From: Bacteroidaceae bacterium | Lineage (GTDB): Bacteria > Bacteroidota > Bacteroidia > Bacteroidales > Bacteroidaceae | NCBI GenBank assembly: GCA_017621515.1 | Contig: JAGASY010000098.1 | Location: forward strand, 32,399 to 96,398 | Direction: 5' to 3' | DNA length: 64,000 nt | Shown: piece by piece, positions 1 through 9,210 of the stretch | Layout of the letters: each line of letters begins with the position of its first letter | Numbering within the stretch: the stretch's first letter is position 1 | The notes under the pieces: generated by a model | Seen by the model: only the letters and a program-made list of their open reading frames with translations | What the model was told of the DNA's origin: nothing | Database searches by the model: none | Translations under genes and position numbers: made by a program

Positions 1-337
1 AGCGGGTCAGCATGGGAACGGCTTTTGCTGAACAGAGTGCCACACACTCCGGAAACATGTCCATGATGCGTTTTACGTTGGAAGCATGATCTGGTTCCAG
101 ATGACTGATTACCAAATAAGAAGGTTTGCGTCCGGCAAGCTCTGCCTCAAGACGCTCCAGCCATTCTTCCGTCTTACGCTCGTCAACAGTATCCATTATG
201 GTTATCTTGTCGTCGTCAATCAGATAGGAGTTATAGGAAACTCCCTGAGGTATAGCATATTGCCCTTCAAAGAGATCTAAATCCAAATCATCAACTCCGA
301 TGTACTTTACTCCTTTCGCAATAATGTTATTTTCCAT
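1..337 (-). CDS. FprA-family A-type flavoprotein (flavodiiron protein), N-terminal part
   Basis: Only the first 112 codons are in the window; the gene runs off the left edge. The start is the ATG at 337. The visible part matches the metallo-beta-lactamase-like domain of flavodiiron proteins: an opening that reads GVKYIGVDDLDLDLFEGQY, then a central strand with the motif HLEPDH (HxExDH), which supplies iron ligands of the diiron site. Family members reduce O2 or NO using electrons from rubredoxin or NADH in the cytoplasm of anaerobes. The C-terminal flavodoxin domain is not visible, so the exact subclass is open. It is divergent from the next gene, with a -7 box at 378-385. Confidence 0.85.
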   Translation of the reverse strand, partial: MENNIIAKGVKYIGVDDLDLDLFEGQYAIPQGVSYNSYLIDDDKITIMDTVDERKTEEWLERLEAELAGRKPSYLVISHLEPDHASNVKRIMDMFPECVALCSAKAVPMLTR

Positions 338-377
338 ATCTAAACTTTTATTATTTAATTGTGTTACTATCCGGCAA

Positions 378-385
378 CAAAAGTA
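378..385 (-). promoter_or_regulatory. Bacteroidota -7 box for the flavodiiron gene
   Basis: Minus-strand TACTTTTG (TAnnTTTG), about 40 nt upstream of the ATG at 337. No good TTTG was seen at the -33 position. Confidence 0.5.
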
Positions 386-481
386 CTGCTTTTTTGAAAG
401 AATCTTATTGTATCGTTTACAAAAAAGCTGTTTGTGGCATAAAAAACATTCATTTATTAACTGCAAAAGAACCTTTTTAAG

Positions 482-489
482 TATCTTTG
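482..489 (+). promoter_or_regulatory. Bacteroidota -7 box TATCTTTG
   Basis: TATCTTTG lies 117 nt upstream of the ATG at 606. It argues that translation starts at 606 rather than at upstream in-frame codons, which would lie before the transcription start. No clear -33 TTTG is present. Confidence 0.5.
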
Positions 490-605
490 CCATGAAGTGG
501 GTAAAACGGTTTTCTTTGAATCAGCTTCCTGTTCACGGAAGTAATGTCCAAAGCGGCTATACCCAATTTACAGCAAAGCTTCTTCATCTTAAAACGAATC
601 ATATC

Positions 606-1907
606 ATGAACAAGTTTATTACAACTCTGGCATTCACATCCACATTGCTTGCAACCCCATTGGTTTCCAACGGACAAAACGTCAAACTTCCGGAAGGGAA
701 AGAGATTTATATACCGAAGGAACTGCAACAGAATGATTTCTACAATCCTGAATCGAAATGGAGTTTTCACAGGATGGTGACCACCCCGAACTTTGTTGTT
801 TTCTGGGAAAAAGGATTCGGAGACGACCTTTCCAAGGCACCGGATCTTGAAGGGCACAACATGAAGGTGGATATGAAGAATCTTCTTGAGAAACTTGAAT
901 CCTTTTATGCATACTATCGCGACACACTCAAGTTTGTACTTCCCGGCTCCAAATCAGAACGGTATCGCATGATGGTCATGCTGAACTATTCACTTGAAGG
1001 CACAGCCTACGGAGGTGACTATGACCAGCAAATCGGTGCGCTGTGGATTGCTCCCAACCGCGTACAAGACAAAAAGCTGAATTGTATCGCCCACGAACTC
1101 GGACATAGCTTCCAGTCGCAAGTCGGCTGTGACGGTCAAGGCGAATCGTGGGGAGGAGGAGGAATATTCGAAATGACTTCTCAATGGATGTTGTGGCAAG
1201 TGAATCCGGAATGGGTTACGGATGAGCATTATCATTGGGAGGGGTTCAAACAACACATCAATCTTCCGTTTCTGCATGGCGAAAACATCTACCATTCGCC
1301 ATACGTTCTTGAGTATTGGGGCATGAAACGCGGTCTGACAGTCATGGGCGACTTATTCCGTCACGGTCGTAGAGGTGAAGACCCGACAATGACATACATG
1401 CGTCTATTTGGTCTGAGCCTTGACGATATGGCAGACGAAATGTACGACTGCTACTCACGTTTGATAACATTCGACTTTCCCCGTGTGAAGGAAAGCCACA
1501 AGAAATATGCTTGTGAACTTAAAACCGATTATATACACACTGATACGGAGTTTGCACCAATGCCGGAAAAAGCACCTTATACGTATGGTTTCAATGTATT
1601 GGAACTGCCTGTAGAAAACGGGAAAAGCATTAAAATATCATTCGAAGGAACCGGCGACAAGAACAAAGACGGATACAGGTATGGCATTGTAGCCACAGAT
1701 GCAGACGGAAATGCCCAATACAGCAAAGTATGCTCCGCATTCAAAGGAAAACTCACATATAAACCGGAGAAAGGCACAGAAAAGATGTTCCTTGTTGTGG
1801 TTGGGTATCCTAAAGACCAATATCAGCCAATAGTAGGAAACCCATACGAACAGAAAGGCAAGGAAGAAGCAAGAATGTTCAACTACAAAGTGAAAATCGA
1901 GAAATAA
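606..1907 (+). CDS. Secreted HExxH protein (zincin-like, possibly DUF6055 family)
   Basis: 433 aa. The frame is open back to 300, but the ATG at 606 begins a typical signal peptide (MNKFITTLAFTSTLLATPLV, then SNGQ), so 606 is chosen. Residues 163-167 read HELGH, a zinc-metallopeptidase-type motif within IAHELGHSFQSQ, followed by a Trp- and Gly-rich stretch. This arrangement resembles the DUF6055 family as I remember it; activity is not shown. The C-terminal 100 residues look like a beta-sandwich accessory domain. A GH97 gene follows 50 bp downstream on the same strand, so the two are probably co-transcribed and may act on host or dietary glycoconjugates in the periplasm. That role is inference. 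Confidence 0.8.
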   Translation: MNKFITTLAFTSTLLATPLVSNGQNVKLPEGKEIYIPKELQQNDFYNPESKWSFHRMVTTPNFVVFWEKGFGDDLSKAPDLEGHNMKVDMKNLLEKLESFYAYYRDTLKFVLPGSKSERYRMMVMLNYSLEGTAYGGDYDQQIGALWIAPNRVQDKKLNCIAHELGHSFQSQVGCDGQGESWGGGGIFEMTSQWMLWQVNPEWVTDEHYHWEGFKQHINLPFLHGENIYHSPYVLEYWGMKRGLTVMGDLFRHGRRGEDPTMTYMRLFGLSLDDMADEMYDCYSRLITFDFPRVKESHKKYACELKTDYIHTDTEFAPMPEKAPYTYGFNVLELPVENGKSIKISFEGTGDKNKDGYRYGIVATDADGNAQYSKVCSAFKGKLTYKPEKGTEKMFLVVVGYPKDQYQPIVGNPYEQKGKEEARMFNYKVKIEK

Positions 1908-1957
1908 ACCAACTCTTAATATTACACCCATCCCAATCTAAAAAAACACGTACTGAG

Positions 1958-3943
1958 ATGAAAACTTATACAATCGCCGCAGCATTGGCATTATATGTGT
2001 CAGTTCCGGCTATGGCAGACAACAAGACATACCATATTACCTCTCCTGACAAACAAATTCAGGTTGAAATCAAAATAGGCAAAACCATCACTTATTCACT
2101 CACAGACAGGGGCAACATATTAATGCGAGACAACCGTATCGGCTTCAATCTTTCAGAAAAGGGAGACATGACGGAAAATGTAAGTGTAGCCTCAAAGAAG
2201 AGCGGCAGAAAAGAAGATGTGGTCAAAACATTCCTTTACAGGCAATCAGAGATAAAGGAAGCATATAACTATATAATCATAAGCCTGAAGAATGGTATCA
2301 ACCTTGAAATGCGGGCATACGACGAAGGTGTAGCCTATCGCCTGTCAACCACAAAGCATTCTTCAGACACTTATTATACGGTAGATTCAGAGATAGCGGA
2401 ATTTAATTTCACGTCCGATTACACGGCATGGCTGCCCTATTCTACCAATGAAAAGAACCAGATGGCGATGGCATTCCAAGCCACTTACGATGTTGCTCCG
2501 CTGTCACAGTCGAAAAACACGCTTGCCTTTCTTCCGGCAACGGTTGACTGCCGCACAGCCAAACTGACAATCATGGAAAGCGATCTCGAATCCTATCCGG
2601 GAATGTTTCTGAAGGCAAATGGCACCTCGCTTACCGGTGAATTTGCAAAATATCCGAAGAGCACCGACTTTTATCCTTGGAGACAGCAAGAATATGTCAC
2701 CTCGACAGAGAATTATATTGCAAAATGTAAGGGAAACCGTAGCTTCCCTTGGAGAATCATCGCCGTCAGTCATGACGACAGAGAAATGCCGGTGAACAAT
2801 CTCGTCTATTCTCTTGCTTCGCCCAACAGGATAGGAGACACGGAATGGATCAAACCCGGTATGGTGGCATGGGACTGGTGGAACGACTGGGGACTCAGTG
2901 GGGTTGACTTCAAAGCCGGTATCAACATGGACACATACAAGCACTATATAGATTTCGCATCTAAAAACGGTCTGGAATATATCATACTCGACGAAGGATG
3001 GTATGAACCCAAAAGCGGGAATATGCTTGTCACAATACCAGAAATAAACTTGCCTGAACTTGTTGCGTATGCCCGGGACAGGCATATAGGAATCATCCTA
3101 TGGACAGTATTCAATGTCCTCGACAAAGACTTGGAAGCAGCATGTAGCAAATATGCAGCCATGGGAATAAAGGGATTCAAAGTCGATTTTCTTGACCGCG
3201 ATGACCAGCAAGGTGTAGAGATGGTTTACAGAATAGCGGAAGCATGTGCAAAGCATAAGTTGGTGCTTGACCTCCACGGCATATACAAACCTACAGGAAT
3301 CAATCGTACATATCCGAACATCATCAATTTTGAAGGTGTATTTGGTATGGAAGAAGCAAAATGGAGCAAGGCAGACGAGAAAGATATGCCTCTTTATGAT
3401 GTGACATTCCCATTCATACGTATGCAGACCGGATTTGTGGATTTTACACCCGGCGGAATGCGGAATGCTTCAAGAAAAGATTTCCAACCGGTCTATTACA
3501 ATCCGATGACAATGGGTACACGTTGCCACCAGCTTGCCATGTATATCATCCACGACTCTCCGCTGACCATGCTTGCGGACAACCCGACCATTTATGAGAA
3601 GGAAAAAGAATGTACAGACTTCATATCTTCAATACCTACAGTCTTTGAGCAGACAACCATTCCGCTTGGAAAAATGGGAGAATATATTGTAACTGCACGA
3701 AAATCAAAAGATACATGGTATGTAGGAGGACAGACAAACTGGGAAGCACGCGACATCGAACTGCATCTGGATTTTCTTCCAGAGAACACAAAATATGAAG
3801 CTGTCATATTCTGTGACGGAATTAATGCAGACAAAGCAGCGACAGATTACAAAGTGGTGAGACAAACAGTAGATAACGAATCCCATATTTCCATACATCT
3901 GGCATCCGGAGGAGGATTCGCAATGAAACTGACAAAAAAATAA
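1958..3943 (+). CDS. Glycoside hydrolase family 97 protein
   Basis: 661 aa with a signal peptide (MKTYTIAAALALYVSVPAMA). The N-terminal beta-sandwich (TYHITSPDKQIQVEI), central TIM barrel (GMVAWDWWNDWG, EYIILDEGWYEP) and C-terminal beta domain follow the GH97 layout and usual length. GH97 holds inverting alpha-glucosidases (SusB) and retaining alpha-galactosidases (BT1871). Asp410 in KVDFLD and Glu465 in GMEEAKW lie 55 residues apart, the same spacing I recall for the nucleophile and acid/base of BT1871, so an alpha-galactosidase-like retaining enzyme is the more likely reading. It follows the HExxH gene by 50 bp and is followed by a hairpin at 3959-3998. No SusC/SusD pair is nearby. Confidence 0.92.
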   Translation: MKTYTIAAALALYVSVPAMADNKTYHITSPDKQIQVEIKIGKTITYSLTDRGNILMRDNRIGFNLSEKGDMTENVSVASKKSGRKEDVVKTFLYRQSEIKEAYNYIIISLKNGINLEMRAYDEGVAYRLSTTKHSSDTYYTVDSEIAEFNFTSDYTAWLPYSTNEKNQMAMAFQATYDVAPLSQSKNTLAFLPATVDCRTAKLTIMESDLESYPGMFLKANGTSLTGEFAKYPKSTDFYPWRQQEYVTSTENYIAKCKGNRSFPWRIIAVSHDDREMPVNNLVYSLASPNRIGDTEWIKPGMVAWDWWNDWGLSGVDFKAGINMDTYKHYIDFASKNGLEYIILDEGWYEPKSGNMLVTIPEINLPELVAYARDRHIGIILWTVFNVLDKDLEAACSKYAAMGIKGFKVDFLDRDDQQGVEMVYRIAEACAKHKLVLDLHGIYKPTGINRTYPNIINFEGVFGMEEAKWSKADEKDMPLYDVTFPFIRMQTGFVDFTPGGMRNASRKDFQPVYYNPMTMGTRCHQLAMYIIHDSPLTMLADNPTIYEKEKECTDFISSIPTVFEQTTIPLGKMGEYIVTARKSKDTWYVGGQTNWEARDIELHLDFLPENTKYEAVIFCDGINADKAATDYKVVRQTVDNESHISIHLASGGGFAMKLTKK

Positions 3944-3958
3944 AAATATTCCTTATCG

Positions 3959-3998
3959 GGTTATCGCATCTTAACTTCTATTACAAGATGCGATAACC
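3959..3998 (+). terminator. Hairpin after the GH97 gene
   Basis: Perfect 14-bp inverted repeat, arms 3959-3972 and 3985-3998 (GGTTATCGCATCTT and its complement), with a 12-nt loop. The T-tract that follows is weak (CATTTTC), so termination efficiency is uncertain. It lies just before the glycosyltransferase run. Confidence 0.6.
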
Positions 3999-4026
3999 TG
4001 CATTTTCAGCTACAGCTATTCAAAAT

Positions 4027-5127
4027 ATGAAAATATTACTGCTTGGTGATTACAGTAATGTCCACTGGACATTATCAGAAGGATTACGCAAACTCGGACA
4101 TCAGGTATGTGTCATCTCAGACGGTGACAGTTGGAAAAACTATCGACGCGATATAGATTTGCGCCGACGCTCACTCTGCAAATTAGACACCATACGCTAC
4201 ATATCGGACATCATACGTACTCTTCCAAATATGAGAGGATATGATGTCGTGCAGCTTATCAATCCTGTTTTTCTGGATTTGAGGGCAAATAAAATACTCC
4301 CCTTCTATAAATACATACGGAGGAACAACAAGAAAGTATTTCTCGGCGCATTCGGCATGGATCACTATTGGGTCAAGACCTGTCTTGACTGCAAAACATT
4401 CCGTTACTCCGATTTCAACATAGGAAACAGGCAGCGTACAGACGAACCGTTCAACAAGCCGTTTATCGAAGACTGGCTTGAAGGAGAAAAGACCGAAATA
4501 AACAAAATCATCGCAAAAGACTGCGACGGTATAATATCCGGACTTTATGAATACGATTGCTGCTACCGTCCCTATTTCCCGGACAAGACACGCTTCATAC
4601 CTTTCCCCATCAATATGGAGCACATCACACCTATCAGACACGACGGGCACAAAGGAGTCCGTTTCTTTGTAGGCATACAGAAAGGACGTTCCGAATATAA
4701 AGGCACGGACATCATGCTCCGTGCGCTCGAAAGAGTGGCTGCAAAATATCCAGACAGATGCGAGATTATTAAAGTTGAGTCCGTACCATTCGAAACATAT
4801 CAGAACCTGATGAACAGCAGCGATGTGCTGCTCGACCAACTATACTCCTACACACCCGCCATGAATGCCTTGCTGGCAATGGCGAAAGGAATCGTGCTCG
4901 TAGGCGGCGGAGAAGAAGAGAACTATGAGATACTCGAAGAAAAGGAGCTGCGCCCCATTATTAATGTGCTTCCAAATGAAGAAGACGTGTATAACAAACT
5001 GGAGCAATTGGTACTCCACTCCGAGAGTATTCCGGAACTGTCCAAGCAAAGTATAGAATACATACATCGTCATCACGACCACATAAAAGTAGCCCAGCAA
5101 TATCTTGACTTTTGGACAAGCAAATAA
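4027..5127 (+). CDS. GT-B fold glycosyltransferase (family 4-like)
   Basis: 366 aa, cytoplasmic. The N-terminus KILLLGDYSNVHWTLSEGL with a following LGH and VISDGD is the first Rossmann strand of GT-B enzymes. The C-terminal half has the nucleotide-sugar domain pattern: VGIQKGRSEYKGTDIMLRA, a strand KVESVPFETY, and the acceptor/donor loop SYTPAMNALLAMAKG followed by GGGEEENYEIL. It likely transfers a sugar during surface polysaccharide or glycoprotein assembly; donor and acceptor are unknown. It is the first of three tandem glycosyltransferase genes; the next starts 11 bp downstream. Confidence 0.85.
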   Translation: MKILLLGDYSNVHWTLSEGLRKLGHQVCVISDGDSWKNYRRDIDLRRRSLCKLDTIRYISDIIRTLPNMRGYDVVQLINPVFLDLRANKILPFYKYIRRNNKKVFLGAFGMDHYWVKTCLDCKTFRYSDFNIGNRQRTDEPFNKPFIEDWLEGEKTEINKIIAKDCDGIISGLYEYDCCYRPYFPDKTRFIPFPINMEHITPIRHDGHKGVRFFVGIQKGRSEYKGTDIMLRALERVAAKYPDRCEIIKVESVPFETYQNLMNSSDVLLDQLYSYTPAMNALLAMAKGIVLVGGGEEENYEILEEKELRPIINVLPNEEDVYNKLEQLVLHSESIPELSKQSIEYIHRHHDHIKVAQQYLDFWTSK

Positions 5128-5138
5128 ACAAGACAAAT

Positions 5139-5978
5139 ATGGACAAGAATCATACAACGGTGGACATTCTTATCTGCACACTCAATGAAAGGATTAAGGA
5201 TGCAGCATCTGTAATGATAGAAGAACGCGAAAACATAAGGTACATTGTGTCCATGCAATACACAGACACAAAATATCTGAAGGATATTCCCGACATATTA
5301 AAAACAAGAAAAGACGTCAGTCTATATACGCTGGAAGGGCGCGGACTTTCCCGAAACCGCAATTATGCTCTGTCGAAATCGGATGCAGACATTTGTATCA
5401 TTACTGACGATGATGTACGCTACAAGCCCTCATATATTGACACCATCCTGCAAATCTATGCCTCCACCCCACATACAGACATCGCACTCTTTCAAGTAAT
5501 ATCAAGCGAAGGAATATTCCATAAGAAATATCCCAAAGAACGTATGAGTTATGCAGAAGCAGAACGGCACGACTACTACCCTACTTCTATGGAAATCACA
5601 TTCCGCAGAAAGAAAATACAAGAAACAGGAATCCGATTCAATGAACATTACGGACTCGGAGCAGACTATCTTATTTCCGGCGAAGAGTCTGTATTCCTGA
5701 AAGATGCAGAAGACGCAAGGCTAACGGTGGAATATTTTCCTTATATCATAGCAGAAACTCCACTCAATACCACCGGCGAACATTTTCTTACGGACATACG
5801 GGTACAGCGTTCCAAAGGTGCCACATTCTGTTACTGCTATGGTATGGCAAAAGCTACCTATCTCTGTCTGAAAGAAAGCGCATTCTATTTATTGCATAAA
5901 GGTGTCAATCCGCTTCCTCTGATGAAGAATATGGTTGACGGTATTATCTATTGTAAAAAATTTATATGGAAAAAATAA
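5139..5978 (+). CDS. GT-A fold glycosyltransferase (family 2-like)
   Basis: 279 aa from the ATG at 5139. An in-frame TTG at 5112 would overlap the upstream gene, so the ATG, 11 bp after its stop, is preferred. The protein begins VDILICTLNERI, has LSRNRNYALSKSDADICIITDDDV with a DDD metal/nucleotide motif, and later GADYLISGEESVFLKDAED, resembling the ED motif of GT2 enzymes. It overlaps the next glycosyltransferase by 13 bp, so the two are probably translationally coupled. Substrate unknown. Confidence 0.82.
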   Translation: MDKNHTTVDILICTLNERIKDAASVMIEERENIRYIVSMQYTDTKYLKDIPDILKTRKDVSLYTLEGRGLSRNRNYALSKSDADICIITDDDVRYKPSYIDTILQIYASTPHTDIALFQVISSEGIFHKKYPKERMSYAEAERHDYYPTSMEITFRRKKIQETGIRFNEHYGLGADYLISGEESVFLKDAEDARLTVEYFPYIIAETPLNTTGEHFLTDIRVQRSKGATFCYCYGMAKATYLCLKESAFYLLHKGVNPLPLMKNMVDGIIYCKKFIWKK

Positions 5979-6940
5979 GCAGCGACATCACAGTCGTAAT
6001 TCCTATATATAACCGAATAGGCTTCCTTCCCAACACATTACAAAGCATATTGACAGCCTCACATCAATGTCCGTCGTTTATGCCGGTAATCACTCTGGTT
6101 GACAATGGCTCTACAGACGGTTCTCATGAATATATCCGACAATTCAAGGAAAAACATCCGGATGATAATATTATCGTAGCACAGGAATGCAGACAAGGTG
6201 CTTCCTTTGCACGCAACAAGGGACTGGAACTTTGCAAAACGGAATACATCTATTTCTTTGACTCTGACGACGATTTTTCTTCCTCTTTCTTTCAAGAAAC
6301 GGAAATGTTGTGCAGGGACAAAAACAAATATGATGTCATCATGCTGACGACCACCCAAAGCATAGGAGGGAAAATACAGATAAGACCTTTCAAACAGACA
6401 AGCAATCCGGCGATGCAGATTCTGAGTGGAATGCTGAACACACAATCCATGATCTTCAGGACAGATTTCCTAAGAGGTATCGGCGGATGGGATACCAATC
6501 TTCTGACTTGGGACGATTGGGAACTCGGTATTCGGACACAGCTTGCATACCCAAAATCTACATGGTACACCCGTACTCCTTTCCACCGCATCATCATACA
6601 CCCGGACAGCATCACAGGAAACAGTTTTTCTGAAAGAATCCACTACATAGAGAAAGCATTAAAAGCAGCAGCAAAGACTATCAACCACCTTCCCGATGCA
6701 GATTCCAACAAAAAGCAGGCTTCTATCGCCCTCTTCTATCGCATGAAAATACTTGCCGGCAGTCTTCTGGCAGAAAAAGATATGGAGGCAGCAGGTCGCA
6801 TTGAAACTTTAGCTTCGGAAATACTTCCTGCTCCCTCGCTTTTAAGGAACACTCTCGGCTATCTGTTAAAAAAATATGTAGCCTACGGAGGAAGAGGCGG
6901 ATGGAGAATTGCATTCGCAATAACCGGGAACCTCGCTTAA
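5966..6940 (+). CDS. Family 2 glycosyltransferase
   Basis: 324 aa. Clear GT2 features in order: ITVVIPIYNRIGFLPNTLQS, VDNGSTDGSHEYIRQ, GASFARNKGLE, and the DXD-type motif FFDSDDDF, followed by LLTWDDWELGIRTQ. The C-terminal 80 residues are helical and lysine-rich, possibly a membrane-peripheral tail. It starts inside the preceding gene (13-bp overlap) and ends the three-gene cluster. The convergent tex gene begins 49 bp further on, with no obvious terminator between them. Confidence 0.88.
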   Translation: MEKISSDITVVIPIYNRIGFLPNTLQSILTASHQCPSFMPVITLVDNGSTDGSHEYIRQFKEKHPDDNIIVAQECRQGASFARNKGLELCKTEYIYFFDSDDDFSSSFFQETEMLCRDKNKYDVIMLTTTQSIGGKIQIRPFKQTSNPAMQILSGMLNTQSMIFRTDFLRGIGGWDTNLLTWDDWELGIRTQLAYPKSTWYTRTPFHRIIIHPDSITGNSFSERIHYIEKALKAAAKTINHLPDADSNKKQASIALFYRMKILAGSLLAEKDMEAAGRIETLASEILPAPSLLRNTLGYLLKKYVAYGGRGGWRIAFAITGNLA

Positions 6941-6989
6941 TTGCCGATAATGCCTCGGGATTTCATCCGCCCCACACGCAGCACAAGAA

Positions 6990-9122
6990 CTACACATTCT
7001 TCATAGACAGAGCAAGACGACCGCGCTCCATGTCTATACTTATGACGCGCACTTTTACGTGCTGATGCAACTGCACCACTTCTGTCGGGTCTTTCACAAA
7101 CCTGTCTGCAAGTTCCGAGATATGTACAAGCCCCTTTGTGTGCACCCCGACATCAACAAAACATCCGAAATTGGTGATGTTGGTAACAATACCCGGCAGC
7201 ACCATCCCTTCCTTTACGTCTTTCAGTTCCTTCACATTTGCATCGAAAGAAAAGGCGGTCAGCTGCTGTCGCGGATCACGAGAAGGTTTTTCAAGCTCTT
7301 TCATGATGTCTTCAAGTGTAGGCAGACCCACATGTTCACTGACATAATTATGTATGTCTATACGTTGGCGGATACTTTTCTCCGCCATGAGTTCCTCCAC
7401 ACTACAATGCAAATCGTGCGCCATCTGCGCCACGATGTGATAGCTTTCCGGATGAACAGCCGAATTGTCAAGAGGTTCTATACCGCCTTCAATACGCAAG
7501 AATCCTGCCGACTGCTCAAAAGCCTTCGGACCGAGCTTTGGCACTTTGAGCAACTCCCGACGAGACTTGAAAGCTCCGTTCTCTGCACGATAGTTCACTA
7601 TGTTCTGAGCTATGGCAGGGCCTAAACCGGACACATACATGAGCAGATGCTTGCTTGCCGTATTTACATTGACTCCCACCTTATTCACACAGTTGACCAC
7701 AGTCCGATCCAGTGCCTGCTTCAGTTCTGCCTGGTTCACATCCTTTTGATATTGCCCCACCCCTATTGAGTTCGGGTCAATCTTTACCAGTTCCGCCAAA
7801 GGATCCATAAGACGGCGACCTATCGAAACAGCTCCGCGCACAGTCACATCATAGTCGGGAAATTCCTCACGAGCCACTTTAGAAGCCGAATAGATGGAAG
7901 CTCCGTCTTCACTGACCACATATATCTGAATGTTCTGAGGCAGTCCGAGTCCGCGCACAAAATCTTCCGTTTCACGACTTGCCGTACCATTCCCTATCGA
8001 AATGGCTTCCGTCTTATATTGCTTGACAAGTGTCCACAGTTTGTTTCCGGCAGCCGTCCGCTCATGCTTGGGAGGATGTGGATAGATGGCCTCGTTGTGC
8101 AGAAGATTACCTTCCGCATCGAGGCATACCACCTTACACCCCGTTCTGAATCCGGGATCAATGGCAAGCACACGCTTCTGCCCGAGGGGCGGCGACATCA
8201 GCAACTGTTCAAGGTTGCGGACGAATATGCGTATCGCCTCCTTATCTGCAATCTCTTTAGACAAGTTGGCAAATTCCGTTTCGATAGAAGGCTTCAGAAG
8301 ACGCTTGAACGAGTCTGCCACTGCATCGGCGACATATCCCGCCGACTCCGACCGGTTCCGGACAAACTGTCTGTTCAGCCGTTCCATACATATCTCGTCA
8401 TCCCCGCTTATGCTAATCCGGAGCACACCTTCCGCCTCACCTCGCCGCATGGCAAGCAGACGATGGGAGGCGCAACGGCTGAGTTTCTCTGAGAAATCGA
8501 AATAGTCACGGAATTTCTGCCCCTCAGCCTCCTTTCCTTTCACCACTTTTGATGAAATCACCGCACCTTGACGGAAATTGTTGCGGACCACATTTCTTGC
8601 ATGTTCATCCTCGCTGACCGTCTCGGCAATAATATCCATCGCCCCTTTCAACGCTCCGGCCGTGTCCAGCACATCTTTCTCTTTGCAGACATACATGGCT
8701 GCTTTCTTCTCCACATTCCCGTCAGTCTGCAACATCAAGTATTGGGCAAGCGGTTCAAGCCCTCTTTGTCTGGCAACCTCCGCACGAGTATGTCTCTTGG
8801 GTTTATACGGCATGTAGATGTCCTCAAGCTCCGTAAAGTCCCACGACGATTCGATGCGCCTGCACAGCTCATCGGTCAGCTTTCCCTGCTCTGTGATGGA
8901 AGACAATATTGTCTGCTTCCGTTTCTCTATTTCTTTCAGTTTATTAAACTTGTCACTGATTGCCGCCACCTGCACTTCATCGAGCGCACCGGTCATTTCT
9001 TTTCTGTATCTGCTGATGAACGGAATCGTACAACCTTCTTCAAGCAGCGTGAGCGTGTTCTCCACCCTATGCTCCTGTATCTTCAGTTCCTGTCCTATCA
9101 GTCTTGGAAAAATCGTATTCAT
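6990..9122 (-). CDS. tex: Tex-family S1 RNA-binding protein (transcription accessory protein)
   Basis: 710 aa. Domain order matches Tex: an N-terminal helical domain (EVQVAAISDKFNKLKEIEKRK), the YqgF/RNase H-like domain near residue 320 (VLAIDPGFRTGCKVV), helix-hairpin-helix repeats near 500 (VSGLGPAIAQNIVNYR), and a C-terminal S1 domain from about 640 (TNFGCFVDVGVHTKGLVHIS). Tex proteins bind nucleic acids and affect transcription in several bacteria; the mechanism is not settled. Length is slightly below the usual 730-780. A TATCTTTG -7 box lies 26 nt before the start. Confidence 0.95.
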   Translation of the reverse strand: MNTIFPRLIGQELKIQEHRVENTLTLLEEGCTIPFISRYRKEMTGALDEVQVAAISDKFNKLKEIEKRKQTILSSITEQGKLTDELCRRIESSWDFTELEDIYMPYKPKRHTRAEVARQRGLEPLAQYLMLQTDGNVEKKAAMYVCKEKDVLDTAGALKGAMDIIAETVSEDEHARNVVRNNFRQGAVISSKVVKGKEAEGQKFRDYFDFSEKLSRCASHRLLAMRRGEAEGVLRISISGDDEICMERLNRQFVRNRSESAGYVADAVADSFKRLLKPSIETEFANLSKEIADKEAIRIFVRNLEQLLMSPPLGQKRVLAIDPGFRTGCKVVCLDAEGNLLHNEAIYPHPPKHERTAAGNKLWTLVKQYKTEAISIGNGTASRETEDFVRGLGLPQNIQIYVVSEDGASIYSASKVAREEFPDYDVTVRGAVSIGRRLMDPLAELVKIDPNSIGVGQYQKDVNQAELKQALDRTVVNCVNKVGVNVNTASKHLLMYVSGLGPAIAQNIVNYRAENGAFKSRRELLKVPKLGPKAFEQSAGFLRIEGGIEPLDNSAVHPESYHIVAQMAHDLHCSVEELMAEKSIRQRIDIHNYVSEHVGLPTLEDIMKELEKPSRDPRQQLTAFSFDANVKELKDVKEGMVLPGIVTNITNFGCFVDVGVHTKGLVHISELADRFVKDPTEVVQLHQHVKVRVISIDMERGRLALSMKNV

Positions 9123-9147
9123 GAATTATCTTTTTAACATTGCTCGG

Positions 9148-9155
9148 CAAAGATA
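9148..9155 (-). promoter_or_regulatory. Bacteroidota -7 box for tex
   Basis: Minus-strand TATCTTTG between ttcA and tex, 26 nt from the tex ATG. Confidence 0.55.
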
Positions 9156-9210
9156 AGACCGATTATGTAATTCGGCAATTATTATGGGGATTATCAGAAA
9201 ACAATTAAAA

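Noticed and set aside
300..605. N-terminal extension of the HExxH protein
   Set aside because: It lies upstream of or across the -7 box at 482 and would hide the signal peptide at 606.
8568..9137. Long plus-strand frame opposite tex, and similar frames opposite ppdK, uvrA and ligA
   Set aside because: They are antisense shadows of clear genes with low-complexity or implausible composition.
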